From positions 25,942,464 through 26,006,463 of the forward strand of contig CM046296.1 of assembly GCA_025267735.1 (NCBI GenBank): a DNA stretch of 64,000 bases, written 5' to 3'. Under the pieces are notes generated by a model. That model saw only the letters and a program-made list of their open reading frames with translations. It was not told the origin of the DNA and did no database searches. Shown here piece after piece: positions 1 through 14,933 of the stretch. Positions within the stretch are counted from its first letter, which is position 1, and each line of letters starts with the position of its first letter. The position numbers were made by a program, and so were the translations under genes. The stretch is from Mactra quadrangularis. Taxonomy: Eukaryota; Mollusca; Bivalvia; Venerida; Mactridae.

Positions 1-1771
1 TTTCTGTCAAACGCAAACACACCAAATTCATTTGCATGTTGACTGTATGTCTGAACCTGTTGTATAAATGGCAGTATGTAACCCATCTATTTCATAAATG
101 CTTCATTTCTAGCATGTGTCTTCAGCCAAATTATTGTTCTAGAAAATACTGCACCAGTTATCAATTTAAACATATCACCAATCACAGTCGGTTTATTGAT
201 GTTCACAATAATATTACCGATGCGTTTGTAATTTTCAAATGTATTTTATGAAGTTAAACTTCTATTTAAACGAATATATTACTGTAATTCTACATATACA
301 TCATTATTCAATAAGTGTTTTAAGTCTACCATAGCGATTATTATCATTTATTATTATATTAAAATGCCTCAGCATTTATATTTTATTTAGATTAATAGTA
401 TGATTCTGAAATATGTAAAACCGGTAGTTTAGTGATTGTGAGAAATTTCTTTATTTGTGGGTTTGATATATATTAAACCGAATTTATAACTTAAATTAAT
501 CTTCTATTAAAAGGCAAATTGATTTTGTCATATTAAATGAATATATATTCCCTGGGTCGGATACGATGTAAACACATCCTATTATTCATAAAGATGGCAT
601 GATATCAATTAAGGCCTTAACTTAAATCACTTGGATTAAGTATGGTTATTTATTTCAATAAAAACTTTCTATGTCGTACAAAATATTTCTTAACAACTAA
701 TATTTCAGGGGTATTATTTATTGGTGTTTCTAGCTATGCAAATTACTTCAAAACGCGTTGGTAAACGTTGTAATTTGGCGGACTGAAAAAAAGAGCAGTT
801 CGTGTTATTGAGTATTGTTTGAACTAATGGTATACATGTTTTGCCGAATGTAGGTCACTCGAACTAGAAAAAATTCCCACGGTACAATAATAGTGCTCAG
901 ATTTGCGAAATTGGTGCCCGATTGATGAATAATTAGAACGCCTGCATAATCGATAGATTGCGTAAAATATTAGCTACAACCTCAAATTGCACAAATAGGC
1001 AATATTCATAAAGTACTAACAATGTCAATGCCTGAACCGTTTTGACACTGCAAAAGTTGTTCATGATATGCTTCTATAGTGATATAACTAAGCGTCCTAC
1101 CTTCTTGCTGATACCATTGTCATGATACTTGGCTTCACATTTTTCTGTATCATTCGATATTGTTTCTATGATATATCTAAAATATGTATATAAAAATATT
1201 TTAGACTACCAATCTTAACGATCAATTCGACATATCTAATATCATGTTCCAAGAATAGACATGGGTATTTTCTAATAACGCAGCACGATCATTCTGGGAT
1301 ATGAATCTAATTTTTGTTCCATGATAGTTTATCAATGTATATTATCTAGAAAGTAATTAGTTACATATTTTGAGATTTATAAGATTAAGTTTTAGTAGTT
1401 CTAGAAATGAAATAAAATATATTGATGTTATATGTAAGAAGTATTAACAGTTATTACGTGAGTTGTGTACGATTATTGAGATCAATCGTCAACAAAAATA
1501 ACATTCCAAGGATTATGAATAGCCTAGCATTTATTAAGTTTGAGGAATATCATTGAATAAGCTTATGCAATTAATATAATTTGTTTCCTAAACAAATTAA
1601 ATAATCGTGCACTTAAGGTTGGTGTTGAACTTGCATACACTTTTTTTCTAGTTAAATATTTTCAATACAAAACTTTGAAGAATATAGTCAGTATTTAAAA
1701 CAAAACAATGCTTCAAATTATCCTCGATCTATTGATATCATTTGACAGTGTTTATTCGGAAAATAGCATGG
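1..1771. other. Gene-free AT-rich stretch
   Basis: No coding region, RNA gene or repeat could be supported. Open frames are short, uncharged or cysteine-poor in no consistent way, and look like chance translations of AT-rich DNA. The next recognisable object is the MITE that begins at about 1775. Confidence 0.5.
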
Positions 1772-2044
1772 TTATAGCTCGTTTAGGATAACTTGAGACA
1801 AAATACAACGATACCATTTTTATACACAGGTGGATTTAATTTTAGTACACGTAATTATCGACTGTTATCAGTGTGGTTTTGATGAATTAAATTTAGTACG
1901 AGTACACGCGTTCCACGCATTAAGACATGTTTAATACTTTCATTACACAAAATCAGCTGACCTCTCTGTTTTATGAAATACCTGAGTCCCAAATATGTAA
2001 ACAGACTGAGTCGTTTGTCTCAAGTTATCCTGAACGAGCTATAA
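1772..2044. mobile_element. MITE with ~31-bp terminal inverted repeats
   Basis: The left arm (1772-1801) and right arm (2015-2044) are inverted copies differing at one base; both read ttatagctcgtt at the outside and run into aggataacttgagaca. About 210 bp of unrelated AT-rich DNA lies between, with no transposase frame. Reading the outermost TA at 1773-1774 and 2042-2043 as the target duplication gives an element of 1775-2041, which would suit a Tc1/mariner-type non-autonomous element. The superfamily is an inference; the inverted repeat is directly visible. Confidence 0.75.
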
Positions 2045-5000
2045 GCAAATTCAATCTTAGATAATGTTAAATATGTAAACATTTATTGTGAATGTGGATG
2101 TCAAGAACAGGTGCCAAATGTAAAAAATGACAAATTTTAATAACTGTACTTTCATTAGCCAAGCTTTGACAAAAAATGCCAAAATAGTATCGTTCCTATT
2201 TACTTACAACTATTTACAAGTGTTGTTATCATGTGAACAAAATTTAAAAAAGCAAAACAACAAAATACAAACTAAAATTTGCAGTTTAACCTTTTAAGAT
2301 ATTTAAAAGCTTTTCGAGTGGAGTTTTTATATCTACAGAACAGTCATAACCTAAATGTAATATTGTTATGGTAATTCCATGCAATTAAAGTCAATTTGAA
2401 CAAAACGTACTAACAATTCAAGTTATTACTTTAATACCATTATGTACCATTTTATCTCTCAATTCAGACAATTGCATAATTTTTTATAAAGTTATTCGAC
2501 GTGCTTAATAAAACTAGAACTAGTTAGTGTTTTACATAAAACTTATGAATTGTTTTGTGTAATAGATGCAGCTGTTTATTAGATAGTACTTGCTGTAATT
2601 GATATTAACGAATTTTTTTATCATTGAACATAGAGATAGTATAAATATATTAACGTTTTTGCATTGTATTTGCACGTACATACTATAAATGTTGCCTCAG
2701 TACATAGGCTTTTGATATTGTTTCATCAACTACAACACTTAAGGAGACCTACAAACTTATTGTATACGTTATGTATTTTGTCTAATCTATTGAATTCTGG
2801 GAACAAGTCAAATGATGATATGATGATTTGCTTGTTAGTTTTGTGTCATCATAGACTTTAAAGAATTTTACTTCATACAATCAAAATACACTCGTTAGTT
2901 GCAATCTTTTAAGTTTAAATCATCATGAAGACATTTTGACATATCCGTAAATTGAAAATTCTTCGTACTTATGATATACCGTACGGTTTTATTGAATTAT
3001 GAACTAGGCAATTAGATCATGCCTTTTTTCTCTAAGAAAGCAAAATATCAAATAATAAAATTGTAAAGTGGTACTTGTAGAAACGTAACTATCACAGTGA
3101 TAAATTTTCTCTATAAATTAGATAATTAAATCGTTATTGGTTTCAAAGTATTTTTAAGTGGCGATAATTGTGAATTTTCTGCTTTAGGTTATCATTTATA
3201 GTATGCAACAATTACACTCTTATTATTTTATTAAATGTTCTGTAACAAGTACGCACAACACTTGTGGCTAGAGCATGTTTGAATAACATTATAACATTCT
3301 TAATTAATATCCCTATTAACTTTAATGCACAGCAGAATAAATGTAAAGTTAATAAAACAATTTTGTTTGTTTCATTGCCACTTTGACAATAGTAGTACAT
3401 CTCACTTTTCTTTATGATATATAAATACATGCATATAGCAAGTGGTTGCTGTGTACCATCTGACAGTATAATTCTATTATAAAATATAAGACAGATGAAA
3501 TGCTATGAACTAATTTATGTAAAATGGAAACGGAAATAAAACATTGTAGGCTATTTATGTACTGTTTATCACTACGAATGTATACCATTTATGCATGTTA
3601 AAAATCAATCTGATACAGAAATATATGATTTAAATAAAATGATCGAAACTTACCATGGGACTTTTTAAGTAGCATTATAATTCTAATCAAGAGAAATTGA
3701 TAATCAGCTAGGCAACTAATTGTTGTGTCCTGAATATAATTTTACGTCCTTCCACATGCTAGTATAGGTATTACAATATCACTAAGTACTCTGGCGTAGA
3801 TGTGTCATCAGGAAGCTATGGCATTGTACAGTCCATCACAAATCTCTGAAATAAGTAAAACGATTGTAAATGAAGGCATTTAACTCTAGATCGTAAGGCA
3901 ATTACGTATACACGCACTCAGATCATTGGTTACAATATAACACAATGGTTTGCAATTCTAAGAACCAAGAAAAAAGCATAATTACGTCTTAAAAGAAACG
4001 TGTCACTTTAAACATATAGAAGAGTGAGTGTTGGATAAATCTAAAACAATTTGATAGAGAGTATATCTTGAAATTCTAATACGACTAGTTCTGAAACTGT
4101 ATACATGTTAATTGAACTGGCAAAAAACTATTATGTTCGTGCTAAATAAAATTTCAACTTGATGTAGTTTCTTGAAATTGGATAAAAAATAAATGATCAC
4201 CTAAGTGATCACTAATTGGTGTTCTTATAGAACGTATTATACAGACTATTGGCTCTGTGAAATCGTTATATGAGGGTTTTTTCTGTAACACAAAATTTAG
4301 TTGACTTATGCAGTTGTGACAGTAAATGATATCAGACAAGCCTCCCATTTCACTACTGTTTCAAAATAGTTTTATATTGGTATATAACTGGAAAAACGAC
4401 TCGGCAAGCATATGGACAAAACTAAAAAAGTTCAGGTTTCTACAGTAATGAATGCATCGATAGAAAAATTCTGTGGGAAATGGAAAAAATGCAAATTAGA
4501 ACCTAAAATGAAATAGGCTAAAGGAAACAAGGAAATTAATTATGTAAACAAATTGAAAAGCAATTTGCTTTCGAATGTTTTGGGTTATATTCAATTTCCG
4601 TGAATATTTCAAAACTACACACTACTTGAAATACATGCAAGCCACATTGTTTCTTAATACTCAAGATACCAAAATAAACCTCAATACCAGTATTTACATC
4701 TGTGATTTTATAGTTCGTAGCAACATCAGACTGGCAGTTTCACTGGCAAACGCCAATACGAGTTTTTATTTCATAATACATTATGTTTTGAGCATGTGAA
4801 CGTGTGGTGGTATTCCTGTTTACTCGAGTTTACTCTAGAAAACTATGCTTTCATTGGCATACAAACATTGAATAAAGGACGTTGTCACATATAACGCTTG
4901 TAGCACTAATGAAAAATGCATAGATGAACGTTAACAGTGCGCCATTGTTGGATTAAATATATCCTAAGTAGCATGGACAACTACGTCCAAAAAATGAATT

Positions 5001-5625
5001 ATTATTTTTAACACTCGTGATAGTATGATGTTAAATGATTATTTTACACTTACTGGTGTTAGAGTGCATGCCAAGTGTGATAATTTTATTCCTTTTCAAG
5101 TCTTTCTCATTGAGAGAACATGTTTTGATATATGAAAATCTCATTTCATTATTTTATATACTTACTTATTTTCACCTGAGATAGTACAAATGGTTTGCAA
5201 ACATTCTTAAAATTGTTTCAGTAGGTAAAAAAGATTTTATAAACAGTTTTATCATAATTGAAACTATAGGAATCACAACCGTACACAATTGCTGTTCAAA
5301 CAAACAGTGATTCTGAAGTCATGTAGACAAAAGGTTTTTATGATCACAAGAGGTTTATTTTTGTCCGTTTAAAACTCTTTATAAATACATCTATTAAATA
5401 GTTAGTGAATACCAGTCAGCTTACCATTGAGTGGCAGCATTTAATAATGGTTATCTCCGGGCTCGCCGTAAAAGACGTTCTACAGAAAATAGTATTTAAT
5501 GATTCTAAAAAACACATTACGCAGTACTATTTCAGTACTTATAAATTTACCAATATCTTCTACATAAGAGATGTATAAGCAGTTACACTACATCTCTATT
5601 CTATACGTTCCTCCATCGTATTAAT
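2045..5625. other. Gene-free AT-rich stretch
   Basis: Nothing with coding character was recognised. A short perfect palindrome around 4195-4212 (two tgatca blocks) is the only local structure noted. Confidence 0.4.
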
Positions 5626-5889
5626 GCCGGTGGCACAGTTGGCAGCGCGCCCTGACTAGAAATCTCGTGTACCCGAAGGGGTACGGGTTCAAATCCCACC
5701 CGGGGATGCTATACCCCTCCATGAAAATTGACAATAGTAAATGTCAATTTTCCTCCAATAATAAGATATATGGAGTATCTTGCAGGTGAGTACTGGCTAT
5801 ATACAAGGGTCCAGGACAGCTAGGTTAGGTGCGCTGGACGCCGTAAAATGACTTAAATTGTGTTGTCACGGCATTAAACTTAATAAAAA
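5626..5889 (+). mobile_element. tRNA-derived SINE, family A, full length
   Basis: The head carries a pol III A box at 5631-5646 and a B box at 5686-5696 (ggttcaaatcc), spaced as in a tRNA, but the acceptor arms do not form a proper tRNA gene. The body includes 'gctaggttaggtgcgctgg' and a 3' tail with gccgt and acggc pairing across a loop, followed by a short A-rich end. The same body and tail recur at 20.4, 21.5 and 34.4 kb. A SINE of this kind is transcribed by RNA polymerase III and moved by a partner LINE. No clear target duplication was found for this copy. Confidence 0.85.
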
Positions 5890-8025
5890 GTAACAATGTC
5901 AGTGAAATATATCGAATAACCTTGTTCGAAGATTTCCTTTTACAAAATCGTAATATCTATGTATTATATGTTGTTAATAATTAATTGCAATTAACTACAT
6001 CTTTTTGTATAATAATAAAACATCAACAACACAATAAACAAATGTAAATAGCTGCTAAGAATTGTTAAATGTAAGAACTGTCTTTGCAATATGAGTAGTT
6101 CTGTTCCAGAAATGTAAAATCACTTGCTGTGTTTGCTAATGTACTAGTTTTGTGACAAAAAGTAATATCATAAACTATTGGTTGATGGCGTGATTGCATG
6201 ACTATATATACAAATATACATGTAAACTACAGTAATACTTTCGCTCCAAGATGGAATAAACCTGTCTTAACATCGGACTGTCACGTCAGATATAAGTGAT
6301 TAATCTAAACATAATGTTCAAGAACACCTAGGTAATTTTCTTCAAAATGCGTAATAAGCATTGCTTGATTATAAAAATGCGACACGTTGGAAATTTATAT
6401 TCTCTTTCAACTTTGCTATTATTGTCGTTATGTCAAAGAGAAACTGTCTGTGGTTGTTAAATTATTCATCAATTAGACATTTCGTATCAATATTAACATG
6501 TTCACATTATGGTATAACATTACTTAGCTACTTAAATTCCAATTTTTGGATTACTTTCTGATTGATGTTTATATTGATGTGTACCGTGCTAGTCATGCGC
6601 ATTAAATCCAAGTACCAGGGTAATAGTACATTAACGATATTATTACTTTTATAGTTAAATTTTATTCACATTTAAAGGTAGTTAAACAAATCGTTCCAAG
6701 CAAATCAGTATATACTTTTATTGTAGAGCTACTATTTTTAAGATCTTCTTGATTTAGCGGTCAGTGGTATAATCAATATTCATCTTTTTCTCAAAGAGAA
6801 AACCACTCATCTACATTTGGAATTACAATACGCAGCAATAAGAAATTAAATTTTTGTGTAACAAATTAATGATTTCGAAGATATTTTCCACTCAAAAAAG
6901 CGTAGTTTTGTTCCAGAAATGAAAATCACTTGACGTTACAGAATGGTGAATATGACAGATGTCATTAGCATTTAAAACTCTTCTCATCCACCATGCATGG
7001 TATTTAACAATATACATATATGTATTTATATATATATATATATATATATATCAGAATATTATAATAGCAACTGAAGAAAAGAAAATTTATATAAATATAT
7101 AAATAATAAACATACTATTAGTGTTTTTCAACAGTTTGATTCAGATAATTTATATTGTTGTGTTTATTGATATTCCTTAGAAAATGTCGTGGAACAAAAT
7201 CAGAACGCCGTTGCTATTCCCAATGTTGATAAAGGTACTTAGGACTTTTTATCGTATTCGCAAACATGAAAATGAGAATGTTAAAGTTGTTATGTGCACG
7301 GCGTTCTTTCAGGTGCTTGTTCAAAGTATGGAATAACACTTATAAAACAATTATTCATATTGTTATACATAAATGTTATTTGCATTTATGTTGTTGAATG
7401 CATCTGTTTTTATGTATTATTCTAGGGATACTTGAGTAATGATTAAGAGCAATGGTGTTCAAACAACAAGAAATTTGGTTATACTTTAATCAATAACATC
7501 TATTTGTAGAGGGATAAATGTTGAAAAATACTTAACACGATAATCAATGCAACAGCTGATGCTTTTTGGTTGCAGAATAAAGAACTATGCGTTGTTAGAA
7601 TACAATTACAATTTGCAATTCATAAGGTTATTGCATGCCGCTTATGCATCCACTTAAGTCTTTTTATTAAATAATGATTTAACAGCTGCATATTTAGTTC
7701 AAAACTTTGTAGAATGAATGCGATAAAATACTTGAGATATCAAAGTAGCTCAAGAAAAGTGTGCATTAGTGTATTAGCTGAAAATGAGTTCAATGTGCTA
7801 TTTCTTCTGCACTTACATGTACAAGTCAATCATAAAAACAAAGCATTGCGTCCCGCTGAAAGAGACTCTGGTACAAATAATAACTCACTAAATTGTGTTG
7901 ACATGTATAACTTACCATAAATATGGCGTCTATAACATGCCATATACATTTGGAATGAATCAGTACAATATGCTATAAAAAATTAAATCATCAATTCTCA
8001 ATATGCAATCCGATAATCAAATATG
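5890..8025. repeat. Gene-free stretch with a TA microsatellite
   Basis: No gene is supported. An alternating TA run lies at about 7026-7052. A short direct repeat (gttccagaaatg followed by aaaatcacttg) occurs near 6103-6131 and again near 6912-6939; it may be what is left of an old interspersed element. Confidence 0.4.
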
Positions 8026-8245
8026 TGTCGATTACTTTAGATAAACAGACCGACATAAGATAAAGACTCAATAAATTCTGTATTACGTAAATATTGTGAT
8101 TAATGACTCTTCGTTGTTTGTTATCTGACATCAGAATGTATTTCAAATACTTAAAACAATACGATGTGTTTGACAAAGTGCTTGTGTATCATAAAACAAT
8201 TGTAGAGATATTAATAAAGAACTTGAGCTCAAATCCATGAGTTAT
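8026..8245 (+). repeat. Dispersed repeat R1, copy 1 (220 bp)
   Basis: Nearly identical to 14712-14933 in the same orientation; only a handful of substitutions and small indels separate them. The match begins at tgtcgatt and ends at ccatgagttat, with unrelated DNA outside. There is no tRNA head, no long open frame and no obvious inverted ends, so the class is not known. The sharp ends and high identity point to a recent interspersed element or a small segmental copy. Confidence 0.85.
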
Positions 8246-10879
8246 TGAGCTATATTTACAAATATTGCAATGAGCAATACAGCCAGCTGCGATTGAGTAA
8301 ACAGATACTCTATCCGTAGATTTTTTTATCTGGATTAAAGACAAAGAAAATGTGTTGAAATTACCATTTAAAGTTGAAACTCGGAACGTTTTGCTAATGT
8401 TGTATTGACTTGCCTGATCCATTGATGTAATTTGTTAGACGCATTAGTGTTTTATGTAACCTAACACACAATAATTGTGATAGCAATGGGGGATAAATCA
8501 CGTTCAATAAGTAGATTGTACGGAAGCTGGTGGGAATGTTAAATGTCAATTTAAGGTTCGTCATCTTGATTTATTTTCGACTAAATAATTATCATTACAC
8601 AGGACATTCCATTTCAAAATATTTATAATATGTTCTCCGATGAAAGGATTGGCAATACTTGGACAATCATAGTCGCATGTATTTGGACACAAAGAATGAC
8701 TTTGTTGAACAGATTAGCCACTTGTCTAAGAGCGTGGTTATAGAAGCTTTAGCCTTATGCCAGTTACCGAATTGTAAGCCAAATTGTGAGCCTAGGTATC
8801 GCTTGTGAGACTGACACTTTTTCTTTGGGGTTAATATTTTTACACCCCACAAATGATGAAATGATAGTATGCATTTGATTAACACAAACTTAAGCTTTAA
8901 AGTAAAACACGAGTACCTGCATACAACGACAACAATCCTATAAACAAAGTCTATGAAATGCCTAATCTATAACGTGGAATCATTTAAGAGTTTCCTTTGG
9001 AAACATTTTTGCTACCAAAAAAGCACAAAAGTACAATAAAAATGACTTCAAATGGGATTAATGAATTAGAAAGCTCCCGTATAATCACACTAAAAATTAC
9101 CTTCATCGCTCAACTGATTTACTAGTGCGGGACAGTCATTATCTTGTGGGGACAATCTAACATACTCCTGTACATTCTAACTGCATACATAATTGATTAT
9201 TTGATTGCTTGAACAAACAAACAAATGCAATCGCTGATCAGAAAATTATTATATCTCATTGATAAGTTTGCTTTATCAATAAAAGAGCAAGTACTATTAT
9301 TAATTGTGTAATAATTCCATCGATTAGCATATTTGTATTTACATATGTTGCTTCATCTGTTTTACAATTGTAATCAATTCAATTTAAATTTGCACACACC
9401 TTCATGACAAATTACAATGAATGTCGAAGTAACTGTTAAAGAGGTCTTTATAACTTTATTTTAGATGTTCAGAAACAGCAAGGGACAATTTAATCATCTC
9501 CTTTGAGCGCCGATGATATACCATTTGTTATATCAGGAAAAAACACCAACCATATTCCACCATAATAAAAAAATCCAAGAAGTAATTCAATGTGAAATAC
9601 TTACACATTTATAACCTTTTAATTAATGTACAAAAATAAAATTTCTGTTTCTTAATCTTACTAAATGTAATTCAATCAGACTGGTAACTTTTAAATAACC
9701 ACGAACGTGAGTTAACGCCTTTGTGAAGTTTTCTTTTATTTCGTATGTTGAACAAATTATCAAACTTGTCAGTTATTATGTTTCTTATTTTCCGCAATTC
9801 TGATATTACGATGATAAATGATATATTTAGATGTTAATTAAAATGTAAATGTTTAACTTACTCAAGCTTTTGAATAAATGAAAGTTTAATTATACCTAGT
9901 CTCTGATCAATTCTTTTATGAAATTGAGAAGCATGTACCAAAATGATACAACGATATCTTATTCTGCAGCTACAACATTTTTACTTTGTGTGGTATATTA
10001 TCAGTTAATACTGAGAAATAATATAAATAAGTCGTTTTGATGATACTTTAAATGTAGTGAAATATTATATAAACATTGGTTTTGAATACATGTATTTGGT
10101 GATGGCATATAATGCCCCAAGGATTTGAAGTTATATACGTCAAATTCCAAGAAACAAACATGTTTTAAAGGTCTACATTTTCACATTGAGTGTTATTACG
10201 TGGTATATTCAATTAGTAATCACAAAATGAACCCATGAGATATTTCAAATAATAATACAGAGTTTTATCTTTCGCGTGATAGAGTAGAGACGTAGTTGAT
10301 ATTTCCAAGGACCAGTTAATAGTGTTCTTGAGTACAATTTGTTGTAACTCCATTATTTTTGTACTCTTTCGGAGTGACTATGGAATAATTCTCACAGTGT
10401 ATGTATGCTTATGGGACTAAAATAAATGGTTTGTTGTTACATATACAAATATACAATAATATACGTAATAATGTGTACGAACAGAAGTGCACGTAATTAA
10501 GTCTAACGCTATAGGAACGATATGTTCGTAATTCCCTATACAATTTGATTATGATTTTAGACTTTTCCTGTTTTCTGTTATCGTTCTAAGGAATGAGGAC
10601 AGAAATAGCATTTCTCTCTTCATTGATAAATAAGTGTATAAAAACACGAAAGTAGTCTTCGAAACCAATGGTACAATACTACGAATTGTTATCGTGCCAA
10701 AGATAAAAACTATAACGCAAAAATAGAAAATATATAATTATTTATACTATAACCTTGCCAATACTAGTTAAATATGTACCGTCATGGTAAGTTGAATTGT
10801 CTGAAATCTGTTTTTATCTTTCTGATTGATTACGTATTTATTAATCCTCTATCTACGTTTGTGCAAATTCATTTCATAG
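8246..10879. other. Gene-free AT-rich stretch
   Basis: No coding region, RNA gene or clear repeat was recognised. Confidence 0.4.
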
Positions 10880-10995
10880 AATCCAATTTCCAAAACTAAA
10901 AGTTAACAAGTAAGAAGCAAAATTAAATTTAAACAATCGTTATACTTATGTAAATTATTTACACTATGTGTCTTTCTGGTCTACCAGGATACAAC
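10880..10995 (+). repeat. Diverged dispersed repeat R2, copy 1
   Basis: A roughly 100-bp block recognisable by 'aacaatcgtt', 'tgtaaattatttacac' and a following 'ctac' segment. Related blocks lie at about 13265-13375 and 15480-15590 in the same orientation. The copies are well diverged, so the limits are approximate. Class unknown. Confidence 0.5.
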
Positions 10996-13264
10996 CAATA
11001 AAGCAATAGATGCAGATTATATTGCTTATAAAAATGGTAGATTTGATGTTTTTCTTATCGTGTGCGGTTGTTTTGGCACTACACATCCTACAATTGTTTG
11101 AATTGCACGAGGTTATATTTTTAAGGTTAATTTCAATTGCAGAAGCTTTGTATATTTTGGTTTGTGATTACTCACCTACGCACACCTGTTGTCGCCCGAT
11201 CACATAAATCTTCTATATATATTGGACCACATGCTATCAGTACATTTGTAACATAAGATGAATATTCAAATTAAGTGACACCACAAATAACCCTAAATTT
11301 TTTGTAAGACACAATATACAAATAGACATTCCGGCTAATATCATAAATAATGTATGAAAAGAACTATTGATTTCATTCGCTGCTCGAAATACCTCACGCT
11401 TTATAAAAAGATGGACTATTACCATCAGCTCTAATAGCGTTTGTCATTTGCATCGTCTACTTACGAAGATTTAACTCCATTTGAGTTTATTTTTAACTAC
11501 GATGTAATACATTTGGTAAATGTCTTTGACATCTGTGTAATTACATTAAGGTCACCAGTTTTGTTTCTTTTATCTACCTACCTGGTTTTGATTGATAAGT
11601 CTACAGAAATGCTCTGCGTGAGAGATTTTAATTGAAGAAGAGGTCAATGAATAAGTCCTAGCTTACATTTTATTGCAGTTTTGTCGTAATAAAATCGAAA
11701 TTATAATAACTGTTCTTTCTTAAATGTAAGAGAATCTCGAGATCTAAGGTATAAAAATCATTTATGTTTGTTAACACCCATGTTACGATACTTCTTTTTT
11801 CTATGTTATATGAAATTATCATACGTGCCAATCATTTCTATTTCTAAGTTTACAGGAGCCTGATAAAACTATCTAGATTACCAACCAGTTTAAGAAAATA
11901 TTAATGTAAGATATAATTGAGCTGAAAAACAGGTGAAAGTTAAATGATACTTCGCCTCTAATTGACATTAGAAATGGTGAAATGATGGTGAAATTCAGCA
12001 TATCAGCAGATATATCTACAACTTTTTAGCCGATACCGAGTTTTGACTTGTGTGGTATGTCAGTTATTGCAGTAAAATGCGGGATGTTAGATTTTTATTT
12101 TACAGTTATACATTGTGAAATGTTACATAAACGATAATTGGGTCTTGCAGTGCTCGCTCACGCTATGACTAACCCATAGGATGTTAGTATGTAATTATGC
12201 AATGCCGAGAATAAGAAAAATGAGCAAAATTTATACTCTTATGTTTGAATATACCTTTTTAAATTGTCATTGAGTCAACAATATTTCTGATGGAAAATTA
12301 GTGGTGTTTTTGTCATATTTCCTGTTCTAACTGAATAGCATTTTACAGACCATACAATTAATATACAACTTGACCGCAGACATTTGTATGTGTGCATTAG
12401 CATGTCATATCCACGCACAACATTTCTATTGTTGAAATTGTCTTGTCTACGTAAACAGAAGTTGACATATACTGTAACCAAATACATTGTAATAGTATTG
12501 ACCTAACACGGTTTGTCAATATGTAACGGTCTATATATTGCAGTTGATGTTATCTGGTAGTCTGCTTCTTCTATATTGACGTTTTTCTGTCTTATTTACT
12601 TTGTCTGATCTCTTACTTATTTATTGTGTTATGTCTACAACATTTAAAATATGTACTTCGTTCCGCATCATGTACGAAGACATACATTTTCGTTTATGAC
12701 TACTTTTGGAATTTGGGGTATTTTCTTTTCCCGTCGATTTGCCACTTTTTATCGAAATGTGCACCATATACACAGTACATGTAATGCTTAGCATATATTG
12801 AATCTGTACGTTTTGGTCTCTAGTAGACCATCATAAAAATATCAAATATGAACTTTCCCGTCTAAACTTGCAATTATAGAAACTTTAATGACTAGAAATT
12901 GACAGTAATTTTGCAGTTAATGAAGTATGTACAATACATATACCATGTCTTTTTTTCTTAGTATTTAAGTACATAGAAATCTTCATAACGTAAAGTCAAT
13001 GCTTTTCAAACACATTCGTCTACAGCAACAGTCGTATTATAATGCCACCCGTAACATGTCAGAAGTTATTAATAAAATGGTGAAACGTAAAACAGAATAA
13101 TTATATCATACAACGAATACATTAGACAATGTATGTTTGAAATTTAAGCAATATAGTAAAAGCATTTGCCTAATTGTTAACTTCTTCTGTTCAAGCACAT
13201 AATTTTATGTATTAATTATATTGCTCTCAACTTTGTACAAAAAACATACAAAAAAGTCATTGCT

Positions 13265-13375
13265 AAGATTCCAGAGGTAGTAAGTTAACAAGTATGTAGC
13301 CAGACCTATTTTAAACAATCGTTGCAGTTATGTAAATTATTTACACAATATGTCTATATGGCCTACAGGGAAATA
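13265..13375 (+). repeat. Diverged dispersed repeat R2, copy 2
   Basis: Matches the 10.9-kb block through 'aagttaacaagta', 'aaacaatcgtt' and 'atgtaaattatttacac', ending near 'ggcctacaggg'. No coding content. Confidence 0.5.
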
Positions 13376-14711
13376 TTCTATGAATTAATGGATACAAATA
13401 CACATAGTTTGTACAACATTACATTTAATCATGTTTCTGAGTTGTGTGGTTAGTTTTTTTTATAATGCATAAAATGAAATTCTCCTCCATAGTGATAATC
13501 ATATTCAATTTGAATCATTATCAAGATCAGCATACGCTTCAGTTTCTTTCGCCGTGCAAGTGATGTTACTGTTATAAAGGCATTAATTTAAACTCATATA
13601 GAAGAATGGACCCGTATATTCACATCTATTATGATCTTAATCACTCAACCTGTTTTCATGCGAGGGAACTACAATCCACTCGAGTACAATTTTACACGCG
13701 TTAGTGAGATTACATAATTAATTACAGTTAATATCTCCAAGTTTACTATCTGCTAGATCAGTCACAGGCAATATTTCATTCATGAAACCATCGAAATAAA
13801 TTGCTAAAAATTATAGACAACTCCTATCTAATACTATATAAGAGATAAAATGCACATTAATGTATTAATATTTGTTTTATCATGCCATCAAATTGTTCTA
13901 TCTATGCATTATTATCCCTCTTAAAACACAATATTTCCAATCACATCATTTTATGAGTATTTGATTAAGCTAATTATATCTAATTAAGGATTCAATCATG
14001 AGAGAACAATAATTTGTCTGAAATTAAAACATGTAAAAAGTATATTATTGGCGCAACGTTTTTATATAATCAGAAGAGATGCAGCGCATGGCTTTTAGAT
14101 AAAATGTGACGATTGCATCTTGTTACTTTTGATCATAAATTAATTAATAAAATGTACTGTAGTGAAATGCAGTGAAACGAGTGCTAATGAAATTTAATGT
14201 AGTTAAAATAAGTAACATAGCAGCCTCGAATCACTAAGCTAAAGCCACAATACTCATTGTGAGGCACACTAATTATCATATTATACATGCAAAAGGAATT
14301 TCATGATTCTATTCTTTTATACAATATCTAGGTTAATAAAGCGTTTACTCAGAAGAAACTGTGTCTGTCGTTAAAACTTTAAACGTAGCTAGACACAATA
14401 TAGATAAATATATAGATAGATAACTATTTCAAATTTCACACATATAGCAACACTTCGCTAAAAGCAATTTGTCAAACACAAATTTACAAAACAAACGGTA
14501 ATGGCATTTCAGTATAACAAAAAATGACATATTTACAAATTTCAAGATTATTAAAATGGAAAAGTGTTATTTTATAATCAATTTTCATTCCAAATTGGTA
14601 GTATGTAACCAATGTTAATTAAGAATCTATATGTTATATATAGATAACAGAATTTGTACAAAGATAATTATATCAACACTAAGAAGACAATATATCAATT
14701 AATTAAGCGTA

Positions 14712-14933
14712 TGTCGATTGGTTTAGATAAACAGACCGACATAAGATAAAGACTCAATAAATTCTGTATTACGTAAATATTGTGATTAATGACCCTGCGT
14801 TGTTTGTTATCTGACATCAGAATGTATTTCAAATACTTAAAACAATACGATGTGTTTGACAAAGTCCTTGTTTGTCATAAAACAATTGTACAGAGATATT
14901 AATAAAGAACTCGGGCACAAATCCATGAGTTAT
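14712..14933 (+). repeat. Dispersed repeat R1, copy 2 (222 bp)
   Basis: Direct-orientation partner of 8026-8245, almost identical over its full length, with unrelated flanks. See that entry. Confidence 0.85.
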
